Below are positions 26,634 through 35,459 of a stretch of 64,000 nt of DNA, piece by piece. Under the pieces are notes generated by a model. The model ran no database searches. It was not told the origin of the DNA and saw only the letters and a program-made list of their open reading frames with translations. Made by a program: the position numbers and the translations under genes. The stretch's first letter is position 1, and each line of letters starts with the position of its first letter. Source of the stretch: Massilia sp. IC2-477 (GTDB lineage Bacteria > Pseudomonadota > Gammaproteobacteria > Burkholderiales > Burkholderiaceae_D); contig NZ_JAJFEQ010000010.1 of assembly GCF_020707265.1 (NCBI RefSeq), positions 62,001-126,000 of the forward strand, read 5' to 3'.

Positions 26634-26686
26634 ACCGGTCTCCTGCGCCCGGAAGGGGCATGCCTCATCCTAGCGCATTCGAGCCT

Positions 26687-27184
26687 TCAGCGCGCGATCG
26701 ACGTCGGGCGCCGCTCGCCGAGTTTGCGCTGCAGCTGTAGGATGCCGTAGACCAGCGCCTCGGCCGTCGGCGGGCAGCCGGGGATATAGACATCAACCGG
26801 TACGATGCGGTCGCAGCCGCGCACCACCGAATACGAGTAATGGTAATAGCCGCCGCCGTTGGCGCAGGACCCCATCGAGATGACGTAGCGCGGCTCGGGC
26901 ATCTGGTCATAGACCTTGCGCAGCGCGGTGGCCATCTTGTTGGTGAGCGTACCGGCGATGATCATCAGGTCGGCCTGGCGCGGGCTGGCGCGCGGGATGC
27001 AGCCGAAGCGGTCCATGTCGTAGCGCGCGGAAGCGGCATGCATCATCTCCACGGCGCAGCAGGCCAGGCCAAAGGACAGGTACCACAGGCTGTTCCCGCG
27101 TGCGTGCGACAGCAGGTGTTCGACATTCGTCAGCAGATAGTGCTGACCTTCCAGCGGCTGGCCTTCCAGCACGGGTTGTTCCAT
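26687..27184 (-). CDS. Orphan NuoB-like [4Fe-4S] protein
   Basis: A 165-residue paralogue of complex I subunit NuoB. The four N2-cluster ligands are kept: Cys42 and Cys43 in LACCAVEMM, Cys107 in GSCANGGG and Cys137 in [10 protein letters not shown]. There are no other nuo genes nearby, so it is not the housekeeping operon copy. It may replace NuoB in some conditions or serve another quinone- or hydrogenase-type module. An AAGGAG site supports the ATG at 27184. Confidence 0.82.
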   Translation of the reverse strand: MEQPVLEGQPLEGQHYLLTNVEHLLSHARGNSLWYLSFGLACCAVEMMHAASARYDMDRFGCIPRASPRQADLMIIAGTLTNKMATALRKVYDQMPEPRYVISMGSCANGGGYYHYSYSVVRGCDRIVPVDVYIPGCPPTAEALVYGILQLQRKLGERRPTSIAR

Positions 27185-27259
27185 CGTCGGCTCCTTCTCC
27201 AAACAGGGGCGACGATACGGTCTTGCGCGCGTGGTGTCTTGTACCGACACGACATCGCG

Positions 27260-28105
27260 CTAGCGTGTGAAGGAATCGAGCTCCTCACGTTCGAACTGCC
27301 AGAAGCGGTAGCCGGAATCGCTGTCGCCACGCCGGGCCAGGAAGCTGGATGGCGTATCGCCTACGAACTGGCGGAAGTCGCGGCTGAAATGGGCCTGGTC
27401 GACGTAGCCGACGTCGAGCGCGGCCTGCGCCAGCGTCGGCCGCTTCTGCTCGCGCATCAGGCTTGACAGCGCCATCGCGAAGCGCGCCAGCCGGCGGTAG
27501 TCGCGCAGCGCGACGCCGTGGTGCGCCAGGAAGCGCCGCTCGAACTGGCGTACGCCCAGGCCGAGGTCGGCGGCCAGCGTACCGACCGGCTGGAACAGGC
27601 GCTCGAAGGACAGCTGGGGGAGCGACGCACCCTGCCCGTCCCCGGCCTGGCGCAGCAGGAAATCCTCGAGCACGCGAACGCGCTCGCGAAAGCCGCGCGC
27701 GTGCTGCAATTCGTCCTGCAGGCGCTCTGCGTTCCCCTGACCTATCACGGCGTCGAGCGGCACCGATGCGGCGCCCAGGCAGTCGGCCGGAATGCCGAAG
27801 CAATGCAGGATGCCGGAAGCGCGGAACACGGCCGACATGAAGGCACTGCCCGGCTCCACCACGAAGCGGCGCGGCGCCAGGCTCGGTCCCGACAGGAAGG
27901 CCGGCGGCAGCCTGCCCGCGCCTTGGCCGTCGAGCAGGGTGGCGCCGCCGCGCAGGTAGATTACCAGCTGGGCGTCGGGACTGGCGGGAAGGTGCGGCTG
28001 CGCGACCTCGAAGCCGCCGCCGATCAGGTTCTTGACCCAGGGCGCGAGCGCGCGTCGCGGCAGGGCGAGCTGGCGTTCGTTGGGAGCACTGGGCTGGGCT
28101 GGCAT
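27260..28105 (-). CDS. AraC-family regulator
   Basis: A 281-residue AraC regulator with a C-terminal double helix-turn-helix (about 170-270: GVRQFERRFLAHHGVALRDY and DQAHFSRDFRQFVGDTPS). The N-terminal part (DUF6597-type, with LVIYLRGGATLL) is an effector-binding region of unknown ligand. It lies between the histidine kinase and the nuoB-like gene on the same strand, 75 nt before the latter; it may regulate either. Confidence 0.83.
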   Translation of the reverse strand: MPAQPSAPNERQLALPRRALAPWVKNLIGGGFEVAQPHLPASPDAQLVIYLRGGATLLDGQGAGRLPPAFLSGPSLAPRRFVVEPGSAFMSAVFRASGILHCFGIPADCLGAASVPLDAVIGQGNAERLQDELQHARGFRERVRVLEDFLLRQAGDGQGASLPQLSFERLFQPVGTLAADLGLGVRQFERRFLAHHGVALRDYRRLARFAMALSSLMREQKRPTLAQAALDVGYVDQAHFSRDFRQFVGDTPSSFLARRGDSDSGYRFWQFEREELDSFTR

Positions 28106-28187
28106 GGCGGTTCCTGGCGGGCGAGGTCGGCGGATTGGGCCGAGCTTAGCGCGTCGCGCGCGCCGCGTCCATGCCCTTGACGACGCC

Positions 28188-30374
28188 TCAGCCGGCGGCG
28201 AGGCAGTTGGCCAGGTCTTCGAACTTCAGCGGCTTGACGAAATGCGCGTCGAAGCCGGCATCCAGGGCGCGCTGGCGGTCCGTCTGCTGGCCGTAGCCTG
28301 TGAGCGCGATCAGGCGCATCCCCGCCAGCAGCGGATCGCGCCGGGCCTGCGCCGCCACTTGATAGCCGTCCATGCCCGGCAGCCCGATATCGACGATGCC
28401 CAGGCCCGGGAGTTCGCGCCGCGCCAACTCGAGGCCGTCCTTGCCGTTGTCCGCTTCCAGCACGCGGTAACCCATGGCCGCCAGCTGCGCCGCCAGCATC
28501 TGGCGCGCGTCGTGGTTGTCCTCGATGAGCAGCACGGAGCTCCCGGCCGGTCGTGCCTTCGTGCCCGGCGCGGACTGGGCCGTGCCCTCCTGCGGCGCAT
28601 GCTGGTCCAGCAGCGGCAAACGCAGCACGAAGGTGCTGCCGCGGCCAGTGCCTTCGCTGTCGGCGCGGATCGTCCCGCCATGCAGCGCCACCAGGCTGCG
28701 CACCAGCGACAGCCCGATTCCCAGGCCGCCCTGCGAGCGGTCGAGCGACACCTTGCCCTGCACGAAGATGTCGAACAGCTGGGGCATCAGTTCCGGCGCA
28801 ATGCCAACGCCCGAATCGCGTACCGCCAGGCAGGCATCGTCGCCGTCGGTGCTCAAGCTGATGTCGATGGCGCCGCCCTTGGGCGTGTACTTGAGCGCAT
28901 TGGTCACCAGGTTGCCGACCACCTGCTCGATGCGGGTGCGGTCGGCCAGCACCCAGGCCGGGGCCAGGGTGCAGCTGAGCTGGTGCTCGACCTTGCCGGC
29001 GATGCGCAGCGCGTCGACCGTCGATTCGACCACGGCCGCCAGGTCCACCGGACGCAGGTCCAGCTGCACCTTGCCGCGCGCCAGGCGCGCCAGGTCGAGC
29101 AGGTCGTCGACGATGCGGGTCAGGTGCTTGCCCTGGCGCAGCAGGATGTCCTGGGCGTGCTGTTTCAGGGCCGGGTTGGCCGGATCCATGCGCAGCAGCT
29201 GGGCGGCGCCGACGATGCCGCTGAGCGGGTTGCGCAGCTCGTGGCTCAGCATGGCCAGGAATTCGTCGCGGATCTGCACCTGCTGTTCGGCGACGACGCG
29301 CGCCTCCTGCTCGCGCTCCAGCAGCGAGGTGCGCTCGGCCTCGGCCTCGGCCAGCTTGTGCGCCGCTTCGTCGATCGAGCGATGCAGTTCGCTCACCTCG
29401 GCGATCGCGGCCGGCGGCGCATGCGGCACCGCGCCGTGTCCGAGCGCGGTGGCGGCGCTGGCGGCCCCGCGGATCGATGCCACCAGCCGGCGCGTGAAGA
29501 ATACCGCCGCACCGGCGGCGCACAGCATCGCCACCAGCATGCCGACCGCGGCCAGGGTGACTGCGCGCCGCGCAGCGCCTTCGATCTCGGCGGCCGGCGC
29601 CGACACCGCCACCAGCCAGCCCGACATCGGCGAGTGCGTGAAAGCGAAATAGGAATCGACGCCGGCGATCGTCTTCGCGCGCAGCAGGCCGCGGGTCTTG
29701 CCCGAGGCGGTGCGCAGCAGTTCCGGATTGGCCTGCTGGCCGATGCGCGCCAGGTCGCGCGTGCGCGCGATGAAGCGTCCATCGCGGTCGATCACGGCCA
29801 GCGACCAGCTCTTCGGAATCGTGCGCTGCGAGATCAGGTTGCTGAAATACTCGGTGCCGAATACCGAGGCCAGCACGTAGCGGCGCCCCTCCCCCAGCGG
29901 CACCGGGACGTTGATGGTGGTGACGGGCACCCGCTGCACGGCGCCCGTGATCAGGCCGGACACCACCGTGCGCTGGGTGTCGATGACTTGCCGGGTGCGC
30001 ACACGGACGTAGTCGGGCGGCGGCGGCAGCGGTTCACCGAGCGGCATCACGGTATTGATGATCTGCTGGCCGTTTGGAGCGAACAGGATGGTGCGTCCAG
30101 TCTCGCCGCGGTCGGCGCTGCCCGCATGCTCGTAGAAGGCCTCCATGTCCCCGTGCGCCAGGTGCGGCGAGTGCGCCAGCACGCGCAGCGCGGCTTCGGC
30201 GCTGCTCAGTTCCCGGTCCACCAGCAGCACCGTGGCGCCGACCGTTTCTTCCAGCGCCTGCAGCGCGGCTTCGCGCTCGGAGCGCAGCAGGGTCTGCAGC
30301 GCGATGGCGGCAAACAGCGAGATCGGCAGGATGATGGCGCCGATCATGATCAGGAGGTAAGCCCGGATCTTCAT
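28188..30374 (-). CDS. Hybrid sensor histidine kinase with C-terminal receiver
   Basis: A 728-residue membrane sensor. Order: membrane helix (7-29), an extracytoplasmic double-Cache-like sensor (30-270), a second helix (273-293), coiled linker, HisKA with the phospho-acceptor His378 in MLSHELRNP, an ATPase domain (Asn492, DSGVG 520-524, GLGIGLS 550-556), and a receiver with Asp662 in GIVDIGLPGMDGYQ, Glu618/Asp619 and Lys714. It should autophosphorylate and pass phosphate to its own receiver. No DNA-binding output is attached, and no separate partner is adjacent except an AraC gene. Confidence 0.9.
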   Translation of the reverse strand: MKIRAYLLIMIGAIILPISLFAAIALQTLLRSEREAALQALEETVGATVLLVDRELSSAEAALRVLAHSPHLAHGDMEAFYEHAGSADRGETGRTILFAPNGQQIINTVMPLGEPLPPPPDYVRVRTRQVIDTQRTVVSGLITGAVQRVPVTTINVPVPLGEGRRYVLASVFGTEYFSNLISQRTIPKSWSLAVIDRDGRFIARTRDLARIGQQANPELLRTASGKTRGLLRAKTIAGVDSYFAFTHSPMSGWLVAVSAPAAEIEGAARRAVTLAAVGMLVAMLCAAGAAVFFTRRLVASIRGAASAATALGHGAVPHAPPAAIAEVSELHRSIDEAAHKLAEAEAERTSLLEREQEARVVAEQQVQIRDEFLAMLSHELRNPLSGIVGAAQLLRMDPANPALKQHAQDILLRQGKHLTRIVDDLLDLARLARGKVQLDLRPVDLAAVVESTVDALRIAGKVEHQLSCTLAPAWVLADRTRIEQVVGNLVTNALKYTPKGGAIDISLSTDGDDACLAVRDSGVGIAPELMPQLFDIFVQGKVSLDRSQGGLGIGLSLVRSLVALHGGTIRADSEGTGRGSTFVLRLPLLDQHAPQEGTAQSAPGTKARPAGSSVLLIEDNHDARQMLAAQLAAMGYRVLEADNGKDGLELARRELPGLGIVDIGLPGMDGYQVAAQARRDPLLAGMRLIALTGYGQQTDRQRALDAGFDAHFVKPLKFEDLANCLAAG

Positions 30375-30485
30375 GACAGGATGGATGGGAGGGCGGACGG
30401 GAGGCGGCGGCGCCGGTCCGGCGCCGCCATGGGGCCATTATGCACGCGGAGTCGACTGCTCCGGCGCACAGTTTGCCTTTCAGAA

Positions 30486-31688
30486 CTAGCTGCGGCCTGC
30501 GTCGACGCGCGGCAGGAGCACGGCGAGGATGCCGAACAGCGGCAGGAAGGACGCGATCCGGTACACGGTCTCGATGCCGGTGCTGTCCGCGATGGCCCCC
30601 ATCGCCGCTGCACCGATGCCGCTGATGCCGAACATCAGGCCGAAGAACAGGCCGGCGATCATGCCGACCTTGTTCGGCACCAGCTCCTGCGCGAACACCA
30701 CGATGGCCGAAAAGGCCGAGGACATCACCAGCCCGATCACCACCGACAGCACGGCGGTCCAGAACAGGTTCGCATACGGCAGCATGAGTGCGAACGGCGC
30801 CGCACCCAGGATCGAGAACCAGATCACGCGCTTGCGCCCGATGCGGTCACCGATCGGCCCGCCGGCGAAGGTGCCGGCCGCCACCGCCGCCAGGAACAGG
30901 AACAGATAGCCCTGCGCCGCCTCCACCGACACGTGGAACTTCTCGATCAGGAAGAAGGTGTAGTAGCTCGACAGGCTGGACATGTAGATGTATTTCGAGA
31001 ACACCAGCAGCGCCAGCACCGTCAGGGCCCAGATGACGCGCCCGCGCGGCAGGCCCGGTCCTGCATGCACGGCGACCTTCTTCGTCACGCTCGCCAGGTG
31101 TCCCGCGTACCAGCGGCTGACCTGGAACAGCACGATCACCGCCAGCACTACCAGCAGCATCAGCCAAGCGATCCGGCCCTGGCCGCTGCCGACGATGATG
31201 GCGGCCGCCAGCAGCGGTCCGAAGGCCGAGCCCAGGTTGCCGCCGACCTGGAACAGCGACTGGGCAAAGCCGAAGCGCCCGCCCGAGGCGAGGCGTGCGA
31301 CGCGCGAGGCCTCCGGGTGAAACGTCGAGGAGCCGAGGCCGATCAGGCCTGCGGCCAGCAGCAGCATGGGGAAGCTGCCCGCCACCGACAGCAGCGCCAC
31401 GCCGCCCAGGGTGGCGCACATCCCGACTGGCAGCAGGAAAGGAATCGGACGCTTGTCGGTGTATAGGCCGATCCAGGGCTGCAGCAGCGAAGCGGTGCAC
31501 TGGAAGGTCAGCGTGATCAGGCCGATCTGGGTGAAGCTGAGCGCGAATTCATGCTTGAGCAGCGGGTAGATGGCGGGCAGGACGGCCTGTACGCAGTCGT
31601 TCAGCAGGTGAACAAAAGCGACCGAGAACAGGATTTGCATCACGGCGGCCGGCGGCGCGACGGGTGCGGCGGAAGAAGGTAGCGACAT
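30486..31688 (-). CDS. Fosmidomycin-resistance-type MFS exporter
   Basis: A 400-residue major facilitator with about 12 helices. Segments such as HLLNDCVQAVLPAIYPLLK, STFHPEASRVAR and FGFAQSLFQVGGN match the Fsr (fosmidomycin resistance) group. It is likely a proton-driven exporter of small anionic or phosphonate-like toxins; the natural substrate is unknown. The ATG at 31688 is preferred to an upstream TTG. No clear ribosome site is visible. Confidence 0.86.
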   Translation of the reverse strand: MSLPSSAAPVAPPAAVMQILFSVAFVHLLNDCVQAVLPAIYPLLKHEFALSFTQIGLITLTFQCTASLLQPWIGLYTDKRPIPFLLPVGMCATLGGVALLSVAGSFPMLLLAAGLIGLGSSTFHPEASRVARLASGGRFGFAQSLFQVGGNLGSAFGPLLAAAIIVGSGQGRIAWLMLLVVLAVIVLFQVSRWYAGHLASVTKKVAVHAGPGLPRGRVIWALTVLALLVFSKYIYMSSLSSYYTFFLIEKFHVSVEAAQGYLFLFLAAVAAGTFAGGPIGDRIGRKRVIWFSILGAAPFALMLPYANLFWTAVLSVVIGLVMSSAFSAIVVFAQELVPNKVGMIAGLFFGLMFGISGIGAAAMGAIADSTGIETVYRIASFLPLFGILAVLLPRVDAGRS

Positions 31689-31763
31689 GGGTGGAAGCAA
31701 CGATGGCGGCCGCTCAGTTTACACCCGCTTCCGCTAGGCTGCCGGCTGCCGCGAAACCGCGCA

Positions 31764-32669
31764 TCAAACCGCCGCCGATGCGCCCTGGGCGTAGCGCGCC
31801 GGCGGCACCCCGACGTGGCGGGCGAAGGCGACGCTGAAGGCGCTGGCCGAGCCATAGCCGACCTGCTGCGCCACCTCGGCCACGCCGCCCCTGTTCTCCC
31901 GCAGCAGGCTGCGCGCCATCGCCATGCGCCAGTTGAACAGGTATTCCATCGGCGCCACGCCGAGCGCGCGGCTGAAGCGTTCGAAAAAGGTGGAGCGCGA
32001 CAAGGCCGCTTCCCTGGCCAGTTCCCCGACCGTCCAGGCCCGCGCCGGATCCTCGTGCAGGCGGCGCCGGGCGGCGCCCAGGCGCGCGTCCGCCAGGCCG
32101 CGCAGCAGGCCGGGTGCGTCGGCGTGATGGGCGCCCGTGCGCAGCGCCTCGATCAGCAGCACTTCCAGCAACTTGGCCAGCAGCACCTCGCGCGCCGGCC
32201 GCGCGGCGCGGAACTCGTCGCCGACCAGCTGCGCGATCGCGCCCAGGCGGGCATCGCCACGCACGTGCACCAGTGCCGGCAGCAGCGATACCAGCAGCGT
32301 GGCGTCGGGTGACCCGAACGCGCAATAACCGACCAGCATCCGCACCTCCGGCAGACCGTCCTGGACGCCATGGCGGATTTCGCCGTCGCGCGGCACCGCC
32401 GACGAGGCCTCCGCGTCCTCGGATCCCTCCTGCAGGCCAAACACTGTGAAATCGCGCGCCGCCGGGATCAGCACGAAGTCGTCCTGCTGCAGCAGGATGG
32501 GGTCGCGGTCGGCAAGGGCAAGGCGGCAGCCGCCCTCCAGGACCAGGCAGAAGAAGGGCCGGCCGGCCTCCACGCGCCGCACGCGCCAGCGGCCGGCGCC
32601 GGTGACGTATTTCGAAAACGGCGCCTCCGGCTGGAGCAGCAGGACGAGTTCGGCAAAGGGATCGACCAT
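31764..32669 (-). CDS. AraC-family regulator with cupin sensor
   Basis: A 301-residue AraC regulator. The N-terminal cupin_6 domain (about 1-170, with RRVEAGRPFFCLVLEGG and QQDDFVLIP) is followed by a helix-turn-helix pair (about 205-300: GELAREAALSRSTFFERFSR and VAQQVGYGSASAFSVAF). This subgroup usually controls an adjacent divergent oxidoreductase, here the SDR gene. The ATG at 32669 is chosen because TATAAT (complement of 32704-32709) would leave an ATG at 32696 without a leader. Confidence 0.85.
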   Translation of the reverse strand: MVDPFAELVLLLQPEAPFSKYVTGAGRWRVRRVEAGRPFFCLVLEGGCRLALADRDPILLQQDDFVLIPAARDFTVFGLQEGSEDAEASSAVPRDGEIRHGVQDGLPEVRMLVGYCAFGSPDATLLVSLLPALVHVRGDARLGAIAQLVGDEFRAARPAREVLLAKLLEVLLIEALRTGAHHADAPGLLRGLADARLGAARRRLHEDPARAWTVGELAREAALSRSTFFERFSRALGVAPMEYLFNWRMAMARSLLRENRGGVAEVAQQVGYGSASAFSVAFARHVGVPPARYAQGASAAV

Positions 32670-32768
32670 GTTCGGACTCTCGCGAATGAAAGGCATACGA
32701 TCGATTATATCCAGTCCGACCCCGGCGGCCTATCCTGCTCATACCAACCACCCATCAAGGAGCCACAT

Positions 32769-33503
32769 ATGCCCACCATCCTCATCACCGGCTGCTCGTC
32801 CGGATTCGGCCTCGAGACGGCCCGTCATTTCCTGGAGCGCGGCTGGGAAGTCGTCGCCACCATGCGCACGCCGCGTGCCGACCTGCTGCCGGCCTCGCCC
32901 CGGCTGCGCATCATCCCGCTCGACGTGTCCGACGAAGCCAGCATCCGCCATGCAGTCGGGCTGGCGGGACAGGTCGACGTCCTGGTCAACAACGCCGGCA
33001 TCGGCCTGCTGGGCGTGTTCGAGACCACCCCGCTGGCGACGCTACGCGAACTGTTCGACACCAACGTCCTGGGCGCGATGGCGATGGCGCAGGCGATGCT
33101 GCCGCAGTTCCGCGAGCGCGGGGCTGGTGTCATCATCAACGTCTCGTCGAGCACGACGCTGCTGCCGCTGCCGCTGCTGGCCGCCTACACCGCCAGCAAG
33201 GCGGCCATGAACGCCTGGACCGAATCGCTTGCACTGGAACTGCAGCCCATCGGCGTACGCGCCCATGTGGTCTTGCCGGGACGCTCGCCCGAAACGACGT
33301 TCGCGCGCAATGCCGCGCCGCGCATGCAGGGCAGCGTACCGGATGCGTATGCGGGTTTTGTGGAGGGCGTGTTTGCCGGAAGGGGCGGTGACGGGCCGGT
33401 GACGTATGCCGCCGACGTGGTGGAAGCGATATGGCGGGCAGCGCTTGACCCGGCCGCGCCGCTGCGTATTCCGGCCGGCGCCGATGCGGTGGCGCTGGCC
33501 TGA
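32769..33503 (+). CDS. Short-chain dehydrogenase/reductase
   Basis: A 244-residue SDR. The NAD(P)-binding TGCSSGFG (7-14), NNAG (74-77), catalytic Ser (126-128) and YxxxK (Tyr140, Lys144 in AYTASK) are all present, so it should be an active oxidoreductase. The substrate is unknown. AAGGAG lies 6 nt before the ATG. It is transcribed divergently from the cupin-AraC gene, a common arrangement in which the regulator controls the SDR. Confidence 0.88.
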   Translation: MPTILITGCSSGFGLETARHFLERGWEVVATMRTPRADLLPASPRLRIIPLDVSDEASIRHAVGLAGQVDVLVNNAGIGLLGVFETTPLATLRELFDTNVLGAMAMAQAMLPQFRERGAGVIINVSSSTTLLPLPLLAAYTASKAAMNAWTESLALELQPIGVRAHVVLPGRSPETTFARNAAPRMQGSVPDAYAGFVEGVFAGRGGDGPVTYAADVVEAIWRAALDPAAPLRIPAGADAVALA

Positions 33504-33516
33504 TGCCGGCGAAACC

Positions 33517-33954
33517 TCAGCCGCCGCCCGTGCAATGCTGCGGAACTTCCTTCGCCAGCTTTTGCATGTCAAGCGTCACCCAGGCGCCATCGACCTTCTC
33601 TTCGAACTTGTCGAAGCTGTAGACGAACATCGACTTGCCGTTTGCGAAGAAGGCGGGGCAACCGTAGCGATCGCGTGCGATATGGCCTTCCACCATGCGG
33701 TCCGGCCATTCGGCGCCCGGGTACTGCGGATGGGCGCGCGCGGCGACTTTGGCCTGCCCGAAGACTGGATCGTCTGGACTGTTCGAGGTCGACTTGCCGG
33801 ACTGTCCGAGGCCCGGCACACGCAGGTTGCCGGCGGCCTTAGCCGCGCTGCCCAGGTTGAGCAGGCGATCGGCCCAGCTTTGCGCATGCGCGGCCTGCTG
33901 GCTTGCGGCGCCGAGGACCAGCGCGAGGAACAGGGAGGTAGGTGCTCTCTTCAC
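33517..33954 (-). CDS. Small exported protein of unknown function
   Basis: A 145-residue protein with a signal peptide (LFLALVLGAASQQAAHAQ, cleavage near 24). I do not recognise the family. The mature part has DRYGCPAFFANGKSMFVYSF and a final QHC, so two cysteines (positions 99 and 141) could form a disulfide. The start is a GTG at 33954 preceded by GGGGG. It lies 12 nt after the next exported gene on the same strand and is probably co-transcribed with it. Confidence 0.65.
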   Translation of the reverse strand: MKRAPTSLFLALVLGAASQQAAHAQSWADRLLNLGSAAKAAGNLRVPGLGQSGKSTSNSPDDPVFGQAKVAARAHPQYPGAEWPDRMVEGHIARDRYGCPAFFANGKSMFVYSFDKFEEKVDGAWVTLDMQKLAKEVPQHCTGGG

Positions 33955-33966
33955 GATGCCCCCGCC

Positions 33967-34437
33967 TTAGTTGGATGAGTAAGCGGCCGGACCGAGCTTG
34001 CGCAGCAGGGCGACATTGGCCTGCTGTTCCTTGGTCAGCTTGGCGTATTGCTTGGCCACGTCGTCCTTGGAACCCATCTTTTCATAGGTCAGGTGCATGA
34101 CGGCGTCCAGCATCGCGTAGGTGGCGAGGCCGTAATCCTTTGGGGTGAAACCGTGCTTGAGGACCAGGGCCTTGGCCTGCGGACGGCGCTCGATGCTCAG
34201 GATGAAGCGTTCGACCGGAAGCTCGCCCTTCACGCGGTATTTGTCGTCCTCTTTTTCCTGGGCAGGGGTGTCTTCCGGCAGGTCGGCCTGGGCCAGCGAC
34301 TTGTTGGCGGTTTTCAGCTTCTGCACCATGCCTGCGGTGAGCAGGTAATGGTCGTCCGGGGTGCCGGCGAAAGCCGGGGCGATGGTCATGGATACTGCGA
34401 GCAAGGCTGCAATACCGGTACGGAGCATGTGTTGCAT
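33967..34437 (-). CDS. Small exported helical protein of unknown function
   Basis: A 156-residue protein with a signal peptide (MQHMLRTGIAALLAVS..., cleavage after AFA near 24). The mature part is predicted to be alpha-helical and charged. I do not recognise a family. GAAGGGA precedes the ATG at 34437, which decides the start. It forms a two-gene unit with the exported protein downstream. Confidence 0.68.
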   Translation of the reverse strand: MQHMLRTGIAALLAVSMTIAPAFAGTPDDHYLLTAGMVQKLKTANKSLAQADLPEDTPAQEKEDDKYRVKGELPVERFILSIERRPQAKALVLKHGFTPKDYGLATYAMLDAVMHLTYEKMGSKDDVAKQYAKLTKEQQANVALLRKLGPAAYSSN

Positions 34438-34546
34438 GTGAATCCCTTCGATGATGTGAGCGCGAAGTATAGGAGTCACATGCGGCAGGGAGAAGGTGGC
34501 AAGCCACACTTCCCCCACCCGTGGTGGGCTATCCCACCCGTTCCGA

Positions 34547-35326
34547 TCAGTCGAACTTGCTGAAGTCCGGCTTGCGCTTTTCGAAGAAGGCGGTGAAGGC
34601 TTCCTTCGCTTCCGGTGCCAGCAGCATGGCGGCGAAGCGTTCGTTTTCGGCGGCGATCGCACCCTGGATGTCTTCGACGCGCGGACGCTTCATCAGCGCC
34701 TTGGTGGTGCGGATCGAGGCGGCCGGCAGCGCCACCAGCTTGGCAGCCTGCTGTTCGGCGAAGGCGCGCAGTTCGGCAGCCGGCAGCACGCGGGTGATCA
34801 GGCCCATCTCGAAGGCTTCCTGGGCGCCGAAGGCTTCGCCCAGCAGCAGCTTCTCGGCCGCGCGCGGGTAGCCGGCCAGTTGCGGCAGCAGCAGCGAGGA
34901 GCCGAATTCCGGGCACAGGCCGAGCTGAGTAAAAGGCACCGAGAACTTGGCGTTGTCGGCGGCATAGACCAGGTCGCAGTGCATCAGCATGGTGGTGCCG
35001 ATGCCGATGGCGGCGCCGGCCACGGCGGCGATCACCGGCTTGGTCGAGCCGTGCAGCGCGCGCATGAACTGGAACACCGGGCGGTTCTCGGCCGGCACGC
35101 CTGGAATCGGGGCCGAATTCTTCATGAAGTCGTCGAGATCGTTACCGGCGGTGAAGATCTCCGGCTTGCCGGCGATGAGGATGGCGCGCACTGCGGTGTC
35201 GCTCTCGGCGTCGATCAGCGCATCGGCCATCGATTGGTACATCGCGGCGGTGATGGCGTTCTTGCGCTCGAGGCGGTTGAATTCGATGGTCAAGAGGCCG
35301 TTGGCCTTGGTGATCAACATGTCCAT
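34547..35326 (-). CDS. Enoyl-CoA hydratase/isomerase
   Basis: A 259-residue crotonase-fold protein. The oxyanion-hole regions are seen in IFTAGNDLDDFM and in AAIGIGTTMLMHCDLVYA. The first enzyme residues of classical hydratases (two Glu) are not clearly both present (FTQLGLCPEFGSS), so an isomerase or other crotonase is possible. It is the last gene of the beta-oxidation cluster, separated from the thiolase by 133 nt carrying two REP-like palindromes. GGGAG precedes the ATG at 35326. Confidence 0.85.
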   Translation of the reverse strand: MDMLITKANGLLTIEFNRLERKNAITAAMYQSMADALIDAESDTAVRAILIAGKPEIFTAGNDLDDFMKNSAPIPGVPAENRPVFQFMRALHGSTKPVIAAVAGAAIGIGTTMLMHCDLVYAADNAKFSVPFTQLGLCPEFGSSLLLPQLAGYPRAAEKLLLGEAFGAQEAFEMGLITRVLPAAELRAFAEQQAAKLVALPAASIRTTKALMKRPRVEDIQGAIAAENERFAAMLLAPEAKEAFTAFFEKRKPDFSKFD

Positions 35327-35361
35327 GTCTGGAGTCTCCCGTTTATTCTGAGTCTGGATGA

Positions 35362-35444
35362 ACGCGTGGGCAGGAAACCTGCCCACCCTACGATTCGCGG
35401 CATATCCGCATTTGTAGGGTGGGCGGGTCTCCCGCCCACGCGGT
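35362..35444. repeat. Inverted pair of REP-like palindromes
   Basis: A reverse unit (35362-35391) and a forward unit (35414-35444) of the same repeat, consensus GTAGGGTGGGC-N-GCCCACGCGGT, face each other in the thiolase-enoyl-CoA hydratase gap. Each unit has its own stem (TGGGCAGG/CCTGCCCA and TGGGCGGG/CCCGCCCA). The A-T to G-C exchanges keep the pairing. A second such pair is at 56215. Confidence 0.7.
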
Positions 35445-35459
35445 ACTACTTCTAAAACC

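Noticed and set aside
28032..31466. Very long plus-strand open frame opposite the kinase and Fsr-like genes
   Set aside because: It crosses two well-supported minus-strand genes and has low-complexity composition and no ribosome site.
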